Shown here: one piece after another, positions 52,475-60,734 of the stretch
Numbering within the stretch: the stretch's first letter is position 1
How the letters are laid out: each line of letters begins with the position of its first letter
DNA from: Arthrobacter sp. zg-Y820
GTDB lineage: Bacteria > Actinomycetota > Actinomycetes > Actinomycetales > Micrococcaceae
NCBI RefSeq assembly: GCF_030142155.1
Contig: NZ_CP126247.1
Location: 310,001 to 374,000, forward strand
Reading direction: 5' to 3'
Length of the DNA: 64,000 nt
The notes under the pieces: generated by a model
What the model saw: the letters and a program-made list of their open reading frames with translations, nothing else
The model's database searches: none
Told to the model about the DNA's origin: nothing
Program-made: the position numbers and the translations under genes

Positions 52475-52816
52475 TCAGGCGGTGCCGCGCACGAAGCTGA
52501 ATGCTTCCCGGGCATAGTCCGTCCACGCGGTGCGCGTGGCGTCGGGGTCCGTCTGTGTCGGGATTTCGACCCATTCCCGCATGGTGCGGCTGCCCATGGT
52601 GACGGGTTCGGCGGAGCCTTCCGCCACCAGGGCCGCGGCCCGCGTGCGGGGGAGCTTAACCAGCAGAACGTCACCGGAGCCGAGGAAGGCCACGATTTTC
52701 TTCCCGGACCGCAGCCCGGGGCTTCGGAACATGGTTCCCACCGCTATCGGCCCGTCGTCCCGCAGCACCGCCGCAATCTCGTGCAACAGATCCACCGCTT
52801 CCTGGGAGGGGGACAT
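52475..52816 (-). CDS. TfoX N-terminal-like small protein
   Basis: A 113-residue protein with the pattern of the TfoX/Sxy N-terminal domain: VGTMFRSPGLRSGKKIVAFL, a strand LLVKLPRTRAAALVAEG, a loop SAEPVTMGSRTMREWVEIP and a C-terminal helix. In proteobacteria TfoX acts in competence. Short stand-alone versions such as this are common in actinobacteria and have no assigned job. The ATG at 52816 follows GGAAG and is preferred to a longer frame. The gene lies directly upstream of the prolyl oligopeptidase gene and diverges from the FAD/NAD(P)-binding gene. Confidence 0.8.
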   Translation of the reverse strand: MSPSQEAVDLLHEIAAVLRDDGPIAVGTMFRSPGLRSGKKIVAFLGSGDVLLVKLPRTRAAALVAEGSAEPVTMGSRTMREWVEIPTQTDPDATRTAWTDYAREAFSFVRGTA

Positions 52817-52986
52817 GGGGGTTCTTCCTTCAATCGAGGCGTAGGGCAGAACTCTCTGCAGGCTACGCAATCCTGCGAGGGGACAACAGGGCAGCGCGGG
52901 CTTTGGCTGCCGCGAACTTCCTCTCCGGGCGCCGTCCCGGCCAGGCTCCGACCGTTCAGTCCATACGGGCCGGATACTCTAGAAGC

Positions 52987-55008
52987 ATGACGAATACGCA
53001 GAGCTTCCACGTGGCCGTGATCGGGGCGGGTCCGCGGGGAATCTCTGTCGTGGAGCGCACGCTGGCCGGCTATCTGGCCCTTGCCCCCGACGCCAGGCCG
53101 GCACTGACCATCACCGTCCTTGATCCGTTCAACCCCGGCCCCGGCCATGTCTGGCGCACCGGACAGTCCCGGCTGTTCCTGATGAACACCCCCGCCCTTT
53201 TCCCCACCGTCGTTCCGGCCGGCGCCACGGCCGCCGAGCTGGCGGCATCACCGACCGGGCTGTCTTTCGAGCAGTGGCGGATCCGGATGACTGAATCGGA
53301 CGCCGGCGCGGACCTGCCGGCAGCGGATCGGGAAGAACTTGCCGGGCTGACCCCCGGCGCGTTTGCCAGCCGGGCCGTCTACGGACGCTATTTGGAGTGG
53401 ACCTACGCCCGTCTCCGGGAGGCGGCCTCGGCCGCAGGGGTGCGGCTGGTGCATGTGCGCGCCGAAGTTCTCAGCCTCGCCCGTCCGGAACCGGGTTCGG
53501 GCTGGTCGGTGGAGGTCGCCGGGGAAGGCACCTTGGCCGCTGACGCCGTCGTCCTCGCCCTGGGTCATCTGCCTGCCGCGCTGAGCGCCGACCAGGACCG
53601 GCTGCGTGACGCCGCCGACCGCCACAACCTGCGGTACCTGCCCCCGGCCGTGCCTTCCGACGTGGACCTCTCAGTGCTTCCGGCCGGCGAGCCGGTGCTG
53701 GTGCGCGGCCTCGGGCTCAATTTTTTCGACATCATGATTCAGGTGACCTCCGGCCGCGGCGGCCGCTTTGTGCCCAGCGGAGAACCCGCCGGCCGCGCCC
53801 TGCGGTACGAGCCCAGCGGACGCGAGCCCGTCCTGGTGGCGGCCTCACGCCGGGGCACTCCGTACCGGGCAAAGGCCCGGCTGGAGTCCTACGTGCCGCG
53901 CGGCGTCAAGCTGCGCTACTTCACCGAAGAAACTGCAGCCGCTTTTCGGGAGCAGGGCATTTTGCCCGGCTTTGACCATGATCTGTGGCCCCTGCTGCAC
54001 CGCGACGCCGTCTGGGCCTACTACTCGACGCTGGCCCGGGTGGCCGCTGACGAACTGCTGACGCCGGCGTCGGCCTTCCTCGACGAGCTGCGAGCCGCGC
54101 TGGACCTCCCCGGTCCGGACTGGGACGCAGCCAAGGAAGAGGTCCTGGGCCGCTGTGTTCCCGCCGCCCGGCGCACCAATCTTGAAGCCCTGGCCCAGCC
54201 GCTGGGCCGGCGCCCGTACCGCGGGGCCCGTGAGCTCGACGACGCGGTCCTCGCGTACCTGGAGGACGACGCCGCCGGCTCCGACGCGGGTGAGGACGAT
54301 CCGCTGAAAATGATGATCGGCGCGCTCAACGCCGGGCGCACGGTGCTGAAAGCGATAGTGGCCGACGGCGGACTCGCCGAAGCGTCCTGGCTCACCGAGC
54401 TGCGCGGCTGGTTTGAGCCGCTCGTGGAGGGGCTGGCCAGCGGGCCGCCGCCCGAGCGGATCGAACAGCTGGCCGCCCTGGTGCGGGCCGGCATCGTGCA
54501 CTTCGTGGGCCCCGACCCGCGCTTTGACGTGGATGAAGCGCGCGGTGTCTTCACCGGGGTTTCACCGTGGTCGGGCACCGAATACGCGGCCCGCACCCTG
54601 GTCGAAGCCATGATGCCGGCCAACCGCGTGGACCGGAACATTTCTCCGCTGCTCGGTGGAATGCTGCACTCCGGCCTGGTCCGGCCCAAGGTGATGATGG
54701 CCGGGGACGGCACCGCGGTGGTGACTCCGGGGCTTGACGTCACCCTGCCGCCGTACCGGCCGGTGGGCATCAGCGGCGAACCGCAGCAGGACCTGTACGT
54801 GCTGGGGCTGCAGCTCTCGTCGGTGCAGTGGGGCACCGCGATCGCTGCCGAGGCCGGATCTCCCGCCCGGGCCGGTGCGCGGACCCTGCGGGATGCCGCC
54901 GACATCGCTGACGCCCTGCTGGCCTCGGCCGCCCGCGGCGGCGCGGGAGCCGGAAGCACCGCAGGAAAGCAGCCGCTGGCGAACGCCCAGGCTCTGCCTC
55001 ACCCCTAG
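52987..55008 (+). CDS. FAD/NAD(P)-binding protein (NAD_binding_9 type)
   Basis: A 673-residue flavoprotein-like enzyme. The N-terminal dinucleotide motif is VAVIGAGPRGISVVERTLA, followed by GPGHVWRTGQSRLFLMNTPA. Later blocks are VVLALGHLPA, VRGLGLNFFDIMIQVT and a C-terminal region ending VLGLQLSSVQWGTAIAAEAG. This arrangement fits the FAD-NAD(P)-binding family related to HcgC/adenylate-forming cluster proteins of actinobacteria. Such proteins are thought to be oxidoreductases or N-hydroxylases, but the substrate is unknown. The ATG at 52987 is chosen from the dinucleotide motif placement; its ribosome site is weak. It converges with the alpha/beta hydrolase gene. Confidence 0.85.
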   Translation: MTNTQSFHVAVIGAGPRGISVVERTLAGYLALAPDARPALTITVLDPFNPGPGHVWRTGQSRLFLMNTPALFPTVVPAGATAAELAASPTGLSFEQWRIRMTESDAGADLPAADREELAGLTPGAFASRAVYGRYLEWTYARLREAASAAGVRLVHVRAEVLSLARPEPGSGWSVEVAGEGTLAADAVVLALGHLPAALSADQDRLRDAADRHNLRYLPPAVPSDVDLSVLPAGEPVLVRGLGLNFFDIMIQVTSGRGGRFVPSGEPAGRALRYEPSGREPVLVAASRRGTPYRAKARLESYVPRGVKLRYFTEETAAAFREQGILPGFDHDLWPLLHRDAVWAYYSTLARVAADELLTPASAFLDELRAALDLPGPDWDAAKEEVLGRCVPAARRTNLEALAQPLGRRPYRGARELDDAVLAYLEDDAAGSDAGEDDPLKMMIGALNAGRTVLKAIVADGGLAEASWLTELRGWFEPLVEGLASGPPPERIEQLAALVRAGIVHFVGPDPRFDVDEARGVFTGVSPWSGTEYAARTLVEAMMPANRVDRNISPLLGGMLHSGLVRPKVMMAGDGTAVVTPGLDVTLPPYRPVGISGEPQQDLYVLGLQLSSVQWGTAIAAEAGSPARAGARTLRDAADIADALLASAARGGAGAGSTAGKQPLANAQALPHP

Positions 55009-55024
55009 GATCCCGGCGCGGGCC

Positions 55025-55927
55025 CTACGAGCCGGTGAGCTGCCGGAGCATCCGGCAAAACGCGGCGCTGTTCTCGGCGGGCCACCAGTGTCCGCCGTCC
55101 ACGGCGCTGATCCGCAGGTCCGGGACCTCCGCCGCAAGACCGTCCGTCAACCGCGGCGACAGGAACGGATCATGCAGCGGCACCAGCACATGCACCGGAA
55201 CCTCGACGGGAGGCAGCGGCTCCCGCGCGGAAACGCCGGAACCAAGAAGGTTGGCGCGGTAAAGCTGGAGGCCGCGGACCGCATTGCCGGTTGCTGCTTC
55301 GGCGCTGGTTCCCGCCCGCCGGGCGTACTGCGGCCCGAGCCGGCGGCAGAGCAGTTCAGGCAGCACGGGGAGCTGGAAAAAGGCGACGTACGAGCTTCGC
55401 AGGGCCTGCCCGACGGCGAGAAGCCAGCGGCGCGGACTGCGGAGGCACTGCCGAAACCAGCGGCGCAGATGTCCGAGGTCCGGCCCGGAAATGCTGGTGA
55501 AGCTGAGGACCCGGCCCGCGGCACGGGCATCACGAACCGCTGCCCAGCATTGGATGGAACCCCAGTCATGGCCGACCAAATGAACCGGCCCGCCGGCGTC
55601 CGCCAACACGGCGCAGAGGTCCGCGACGAGCACCGGGAGGCGGTAGGGAGCCAGCGGGCTGCCGGCCGCGATCTCCTCCGGCCCCGTGCCGGTCCCCCCG
55701 CGGAATTCCTTGGTCAGCCGGGATGCCCCGGCGTTGCGGGTGTCGTAGGCGATCACCCGGTGGTCAGCGGCCAGATCCTCGATGACGCCGGCAAACACCG
55801 TGTGGTCATCGGGATAGCCGTGAACCAGCAGGACGGTGGGGGTCGCCGGTGCCGCCGGCTGGCCGTACTCGAACACGGCCAGCCGGGCGCCGTCGGTCTC
55901 CACGGTCCGCTGCCTGTTTGCCTTCAT
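55025..55927 (-). CDS. Alpha/beta hydrolase, epoxide hydrolase-like
   Basis: A 300-residue alpha/beta-fold hydrolase. The oxyanion motif is VLLVHGYPDDHTVF and the nucleophile elbow reads VGHDWGS, with Asp as nucleophile. That is typical of epoxide hydrolases and haloalkane dehalogenases rather than esterases. The catalytic His is in VDGGHWWPAENS near the end and the third acid residue is probably in VPLHDPFLS. The ATG at 55927 follows AAGGA; the longer upstream frame is not protein-like and runs through a tandem repeat. The substrate is unknown. Single gene. Confidence 0.9.
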   Translation of the reverse strand: MKANRQRTVETDGARLAVFEYGQPAAPATPTVLLVHGYPDDHTVFAGVIEDLAADHRVIAYDTRNAGASRLTKEFRGGTGTGPEEIAAGSPLAPYRLPVLVADLCAVLADAGGPVHLVGHDWGSIQCWAAVRDARAAGRVLSFTSISGPDLGHLRRWFRQCLRSPRRWLLAVGQALRSSYVAFFQLPVLPELLCRRLGPQYARRAGTSAEAATGNAVRGLQLYRANLLGSGVSAREPLPPVEVPVHVLVPLHDPFLSPRLTDGLAAEVPDLRISAVDGGHWWPAENSAAFCRMLRQLTGS

Positions 55928-55942
55928 GCGTTTTTCCTTAGG

Positions 55943-55990
55943 TGCGTGGAACAAAACCTGCGTGGAACAAAACCTGCGTGGAACGAAATG
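55943..55990. repeat. Three 16-bp tandem repeats upstream of the hydrolase
   Basis: TGCGTGGAACAAAACC occurs twice exactly (55943-55958 and 55959-55974) and a third time with two changes (55975-55990). The array is 16-63 bp upstream of the hydrolase start on the minus strand, so it covers the likely promoter or 5' leader. A regulator binding to repeated sites or simple slippage are both possible. Confidence 0.8.
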
Positions 55991-56165
55991 CTGCCGCCCG
56001 GCAGCCTCCCGGTCCGCATCCTTCCAGATGCCGGCGCGGGTGGGAACGGGTGCCCGCCGGCCCAGACCTAAACTGGTGGCAGAGGATGCTCGCACGAGCT
56101 GTGCCGACAGAAAGGCGCGCGCAGGGACCTGGTGCCCCTCGATCCGTCAAGAGAGGAAGCCTTCC

Positions 56166-57122
56166 GTGAAAGCTTGGCAGTATGTGGGGGATCGCAAGCC
56201 GATTCAGCTCAACGAAGTTCCGGAGCCGGTTCCGGGTCCCACTCAGGTCATCCTCGACGTTCAGGCGGCGGGCTTGTGCCATTCCGACCTGATGTACATG
56301 GAGGTCGGGGACTCCGCCATGCCGTTCCTGCCGATGACGCAGGGCCACGAAAACGCCGGCGTCATTACCGCGCTCGGATCCGAGGTCACCGGCTTCAAGG
56401 TGGGCGACGTCGTGGGAGTGTGCTCCTCGGGCATCCAGCCCCCGGCCGGCATGTTCACTCCCGGCGGCTTTGCCGACAAACTCGCGGCGGACTACCGCGA
56501 CCTGGCCCGGGTTCCCGACGGATTGGACCTCTCCCTGGCCGCCCTGGCAACCGACGCGGGAATGACGTCCTATCACGCCATGATCAAGGTCGGCCGCGCC
56601 GCCAAGGGCATGAAGGTCGGCGTGATCGGGTTCGGCGGCCTCGGGCAGATCGGTGCCCGCGCCGCGGTGTTGGCCGGCGCCGAGGTGCACGTGGCTGAAA
56701 TGAAGGAAGAAGCCTGGGCGAACGCCCTGGAGGTAGGCGCCGTCTCCTGCGTCAAGGACGCCGCAGAGTGGGTGGATGCCGCGAATCCGCGGGCCGGAGG
56801 AACCTTCGACCTCATCGTGGACTATGCCGGCTTTGATACCACGCAGAAGGCCGTCAACGCCATTAAGCGCGGCGGCAAGGTGGTCCAGGTGGGCCTCGGC
56901 AAGCCCACCTTCACAGTGGCCACCAACACCATCCTGGGCAAGTCCATTGAGGGCTCCCTCGGCGGCACCGTGGCCGACATTGAGGAGGTCTTCGACCTGA
57001 TGCTCCGCGGCGAGATCCAGCCCGGATACGAGGAAATTCCGTTCGACCAGATCGATGCGGGCCTTGAGCGGCTCAAGAACAACCAGATCCTCGGGCGCCT
57101 CGTCGCCCGGTTCGGCAACTAG
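56166..57122 (+). CDS. Zinc-dependent alcohol dehydrogenase
   Basis: A 318-residue member of the medium-chain dehydrogenase/reductase family. The catalytic zinc ligands are Cys in AAGLCHSDLMYM and His in TQGHENAGVI. The NAD(P) fold begins GVIGFGGLGQIGARAAVLAG, and VDYAGFDTTQKAV to GGKVVQVGLG completes it. The four-Cys structural zinc loop is absent, so the protein is slightly shorter than horse-type ADH. The GTG at 56166 follows GAGAGGAAG. It is convergent with the aldehyde dehydrogenase gene and only a long hairpin separates them. Alcohol and aldehyde oxidation could be linked, but they are transcribed in opposite directions. Confidence 0.92.
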   Translation: MKAWQYVGDRKPIQLNEVPEPVPGPTQVILDVQAAGLCHSDLMYMEVGDSAMPFLPMTQGHENAGVITALGSEVTGFKVGDVVGVCSSGIQPPAGMFTPGGFADKLAADYRDLARVPDGLDLSLAALATDAGMTSYHAMIKVGRAAKGMKVGVIGFGGLGQIGARAAVLAGAEVHVAEMKEEAWANALEVGAVSCVKDAAEWVDAANPRAGGTFDLIVDYAGFDTTQKAVNAIKRGGKVVQVGLGKPTFTVATNTILGKSIEGSLGGTVADIEEVFDLMLRGEIQPGYEEIPFDQIDAGLERLKNNQILGRLVARFGN

Positions 57123-57144
57123 CCTTCCGATTTACCGCACTTCC

Positions 57145-57195
57145 AATGCACGACGGCGGCCCGCACCGAAAAGGTGCGGGCCGCCGTCGTGCATT
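57145..57195. terminator. Bidirectional hairpin between alcohol and aldehyde dehydrogenase genes
   Basis: A 23-bp perfect stem (57145-57167 and 57173-57195) with loop GAAAA between two convergent genes. It lacks a T run, but the length and position fit a shared actinobacterial terminator. Confidence 0.85.
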
Positions 57196-57204
57196 GATGT
57201 TGAG

Positions 57205-58698
57205 TTAGAACGGGTACTGCCGGGCTTCGCGCTGCAGCGTGACCGTGTGGTCGGTGGTGAATTCGGCAATCGCCCAGTCACCGTTGAAGCGGCCCAGGCC
57301 CGAATTCTTCTCGCCGCCGAAGGGCACGTGTGCTTCATCCTGGACCGGGATGTCGTTGACGTGCGTCATGCCGGCCTTGATGCTGCGGGCGAAGAGCACG
57401 CCGCGGTCCAGATCGGAGGTGAAGACCGAGCTGGAGAGCCCCAGATCGCTGGCGTTGGCCAGCGACAGTGCATCCTCGGCGTCGGCCGCGCGGGTAATGC
57501 CGGCGATCGGACCGAAGATCTCTTCCTGGAAGAGCTCCATGTCCTTGGTGACGTCGGCGAAGACGTACGGCGAAAGAACCTGGCCGTTGACTTCACCCTC
57601 GACGAGCAGGCGCGCGCCCTGCTCCCGGGCCAGCTCGATCTTCTTCTGCAGGCCTTCGAGCTGCTTGGCATTGATGATCGGGCCCACCGCATTCTGCGGA
57701 TCGCGGGGATCGCCGGACTTCAGCGTCGTGGCGTGGGCCGCAAACTTCTCCACGAATTCATCGTAGACGGCGTCTTCGACGATGATCCGGTTCACCGCCA
57801 TGCAGATCTGTCCCTGATGCAGGAACTTGCCCATGATGGCTGCCTTGACGGCCTGATCCACATCCGCATCGGCGAGGACCACGAACGGACTGTTGCCGCC
57901 GAGCTCCAGGGCCACATGCTTCAGCGTGGGGCCGCTGGCGGCCAGCGCGCCTAGGTTCTTGCCCACCGGGGTGGAGCCGGTGAAGGAGATGAAGCCGGGA
58001 ACCGGATGCTCCACAAAGGCGTCACCGATTTCAGATCCGGCGCCCACGACAACGCTCAGGACACCGGCGGGAAGGCCTGCCTCCTCGAAGATCCGGGCAA
58101 TCATCAGGCCGCCGGTGACGGGGGTGTCGGAAGCGGGCTTGAGGACGACGGCGTTGCCCAGTGCCAGCGCCGGGGCCACGGAGCGCTGGGAAAGGTGCAG
58201 CGGGAAGTTCCAGGGGCTGATGACACCCACGACGCCGAGCGGTCCGCGGTAGACGCGGGACTCCTTGCCCGGAGTGTCGGAGTCCAGGATTTTACCGGAC
58301 ACGCGGTGCGGGAACGTGGCCGATTCCTTGGTGATGGCACGGGCCGAATCGACTTCGATGTTGGCCTTGACCACGGTGCTGCCGGATTCGGCGGCGAGCC
58401 AGGCGAGGATCTCCTCGCGGCGCTCATCGAAAATCTCGGCGGCACGTTCAAGGACCGCACGGCGGGCCGAGGGCGTCCGGGCCGCCCACTCCTGCTGAGC
58501 TGCGGCTGCGGCGGTGTACGCCTCGTCCAGGTCCTCGCGGGAGGCCTGGCGGATGCTCATCAGCTCGGAGCCGTCAAACGGGCTGGTATCGGTCAGAACC
58601 TTCTCGGAACTGCCGTCCCGCCACTGGCCGGCAATGTACTGCTGCGCCGGGATCCAGTCCGTAAGATCCGGGTGCGTCGTTTCAGCCTGCGTTGTCAT
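57205..58698 (-). CDS. Aldehyde dehydrogenase, benzaldehyde/vanillin-type
   Basis: A 497-residue NAD(P)-dependent aldehyde dehydrogenase. The cofactor segment is [20 protein letters not shown], the FTGST loop is [14 protein letters not shown], the base is in [12 protein letters not shown] and the nucleophile in [14 protein letters not shown]. The late block [12 protein letters not shown] is typical of benzaldehyde- and vanillin-type enzymes of this superfamily. All catalytic residues are intact. Substrate inferred only from pattern. It diverges from ctaD (196 bp between starts). The alcohol dehydrogenase on the other side could supply its aldehyde. Confidence 0.92.
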   Translation of the reverse strand: MTTQAETTHPDLTDWIPAQQYIAGQWRDGSSEKVLTDTSPFDGSELMSIRQASREDLDEAYTAAAAAQQEWAARTPSARRAVLERAAEIFDERREEILAWLAAESGSTVVKANIEVDSARAITKESATFPHRVSGKILDSDTPGKESRVYRGPLGVVGVISPWNFPLHLSQRSVAPALALGNAVVLKPASDTPVTGGLMIARIFEEAGLPAGVLSVVVGAGSEIGDAFVEHPVPGFISFTGSTPVGKNLGALAASGPTLKHVALELGGNSPFVVLADADVDQAVKAAIMGKFLHQGQICMAVNRIIVEDAVYDEFVEKFAAHATTLKSGDPRDPQNAVGPIINAKQLEGLQKKIELAREQGARLLVEGEVNGQVLSPYVFADVTKDMELFQEEIFGPIAGITRAADAEDALSLANASDLGLSSSVFTSDLDRGVLFARSIKAGMTHVNDIPVQDEAHVPFGGEKNSGLGRFNGDWAIAEFTTDHTVTLQREARQYPF

Positions 58699-58894
58699 GT
58701 GCTTCTCCTTGATGAAATCTAGGCGTTTGTCCCGGGTTCAACCGGTCTCCGTGCTGATTCATTCCCCGCGGCCCTTCGCGGTCAACCCAAACCCTCTGGA
58801 CGGCGGAGAAAGAGGAGACCTACGATACAAGACACGGCGGCTCCGCTTCCGGCAGCACCATGTCCTGGCCGATGTACCCAAGGGATGGCATCCA

Positions 58895-60649
58895 ATGTCG
58901 ACGCTCAAGTACTCCGCAGACGAATCCGGAACGTACGTACCCCCGCGCGTGGTGCCGCTGTCCAAGGGCCGGATTGTCGTCAACTGGATCACCTCGACGG
59001 ACCACAAGACGATCGGCTACATGTATCTGACCGCGTCGTTCGTGTTCTTCTGCGTGGGCGGAGTCATGGCGCTGATCATCCGCGCCGAACTCTTCGAACC
59101 GGGGATGCAGATCCTGCAGACGAAGGAGCAGTACAACCAGCTGTTCACCATGCACGGCACGATCATGCTCCTGATGTTTGCAACGCCGCTGTTCGCCGGA
59201 TTCGCGAACGTCATCATGCCGCTGCAGATCGGCGCTCCGGATGTCGCGTTCGCGAGGCTGAATGCCCTGGCTTTCTGGTTTTTCCTCTTCGGCAGCACCA
59301 TTGCGGTTGCCGGCTTCATCACTCCGCAGGGCGCGGCGTCGTTCGGGTGGACGGCCTACGCGCCGTTGTCCAATACAACGTTCTCGCCGGGGGTGGGAGG
59401 CGACCTCTGGGTTTTCGGCCTGGCCCTGTCCGGTTTTGGAACGATTCTTGGCGCGGTCAACTTTGTCACCACGATCATTTGCCTGCGGGCCCCGGGAATG
59501 ACGATGTGGCGGATGCCCATCTTCACCTGGAACACCCTGGTCACTGCCATCCTGATCCTGATGGCCTTCCCGCCCCTGGCCGCGGCGCTGTTCGCCCTTG
59601 GAGCGGACCGGCGCTTCGGCGCGGACATCTTCAACCCGGAGCGCGGCGGATCCATCCTCTGGCAGCACCTGTTCTGGTTCTTCGGCCATCCGGAGGTCTA
59701 CATCATCGCGCTGCCGTTCTTCGGCATCATTTCCGAGGTGCTGCCGGTCTTCAGCCGGAAACCGATCTTCGGGTACAAGGGGCTGGTGTTTGCCACCCTG
59801 GCCATTGCGGCTCTCTCCGTGACCGTGTGGGCCCACCACATGTACGTCACCGGCGCCGTCATGCAGTCCTTCTTCGCCCTCATGACCATGCTGATTGCTG
59901 TTCCAACCGGGGTGAAGTTCTTCAATTGGATCGGCACCATGTGGCGGGGATCCATTACCTTTGAGACCCCCATGCTCTGGGCCATCGGGTTCCTCATCAC
60001 GTTCCTTTTCGGCGGACTGACCGGCATCATCCTGGCCTCGCCGCCGCTGGACTACCAGGTCTCCGACACCTACTTCGTGGTGGCCCACTTCCACTACGTG
60101 GTCTTCGGAACCGTGGTCTTCGCCATGTTCGCCGGCTTCTATTTCTGGTGGCCGAAGTTCACGGGCAAGATGCTCAACGAGCGGCTGGGCAAGATCCACT
60201 TCTGGATGCTGTTCCTCGGCTTCCACGGAACCTTCATGATCCAGCACTGGCTGGGTGTCTCCGGCATGCCGCGGCGGTACGCCGATTATCTGGTGGAGGA
60301 CAACTTCACGGGCATGAACCAGCTGTCCACCATCGCCTCGATGCTCCTGGGCGTCTCCCTGGTTCCGTTCTTCTGGAACGTGTACATCACCTGGCGGCGC
60401 GGCCGCCGAGTTGAAGTGGACGATCCCTGGGGCTTCGGCTGCTCGCTGGAATGGGCCACGTCCTGCCCGCCGCCGCGCCACAACTTCACCTCGCTGCCGC
60501 GCATCCGGTCCGAGCGCCCGGCGCTGGACCTGCATCACCCGGAACTGCAGCCGCGGGCCAACAAAGAGACGAGCAACCCGGTTGTGAAGATGTTCGGTGC
60601 TGCCGACATGGGCAGCGAAAAGCCCAACGATCCGGATCCCCGCGATTAG
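58895..60649 (+). CDS. ctaD: Cytochrome c oxidase subunit I
   Basis: A 584-residue heme-copper oxidase subunit with 12 helices. It holds heme a, heme a3 and CuB and reduces oxygen at the membrane. Visible ligands and helices: [12 protein letters not shown] (heme a His), [14 protein letters not shown] (CuB His and the cross-linked Tyr), AHHMYVTG (CuB His pair) and [13 protein letters not shown] (heme a3 and heme a His). The C-terminal cytoplasmic tail of about 80 residues is as in actinobacterial CtaD. The ATG at 58895 follows AGGGATG; the longer frame is not protein-like. Subunits II, III and IV are not adjacent, so this is a detached or additional copy. Confidence 0.97.
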   Translation: MSTLKYSADESGTYVPPRVVPLSKGRIVVNWITSTDHKTIGYMYLTASFVFFCVGGVMALIIRAELFEPGMQILQTKEQYNQLFTMHGTIMLLMFATPLFAGFANVIMPLQIGAPDVAFARLNALAFWFFLFGSTIAVAGFITPQGAASFGWTAYAPLSNTTFSPGVGGDLWVFGLALSGFGTILGAVNFVTTIICLRAPGMTMWRMPIFTWNTLVTAILILMAFPPLAAALFALGADRRFGADIFNPERGGSILWQHLFWFFGHPEVYIIALPFFGIISEVLPVFSRKPIFGYKGLVFATLAIAALSVTVWAHHMYVTGAVMQSFFALMTMLIAVPTGVKFFNWIGTMWRGSITFETPMLWAIGFLITFLFGGLTGIILASPPLDYQVSDTYFVVAHFHYVVFGTVVFAMFAGFYFWWPKFTGKMLNERLGKIHFWMLFLGFHGTFMIQHWLGVSGMPRRYADYLVEDNFTGMNQLSTIASMLLGVSLVPFFWNVYITWRRGRRVEVDDPWGFGCSLEWATSCPPPRHNFTSLPRIRSERPALDLHHPELQPRANKETSNPVVKMFGAADMGSEKPNDPDPRD

Positions 60650-60674
60650 AAGCCGGAAGCCGGCAGGTTACTGA

Positions 60675-60719
60675 AAGACCGGCGCCGCCGGGAGCGAGGC
60701 TCCCGGCGGCGCCGGTCTT
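60675..60719. terminator. Hairpin after ctaD
   Basis: A 21-bp perfect stem (60675-60695 and 60699-60719) with a 3-base loop, 25 bp after the ctaD stop and 15 bp before the end of the convergent nuclease gene. It probably ends both transcripts. Confidence 0.85.
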
Positions 60720-60734
60720 AGTGTCGAACCGGAG

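Noticed and set aside
50782..52500. 572-codon open frame on the plus strand
   Set aside because: It is antisense to the prolyl oligopeptidase gene, which has an intact Ser-Asp-His triad.
58820..60538. 572-codon open frame on the minus strand
   Set aside because: It is antisense to ctaD; composition is Arg/Gly/Glu-rich with no domain pattern.
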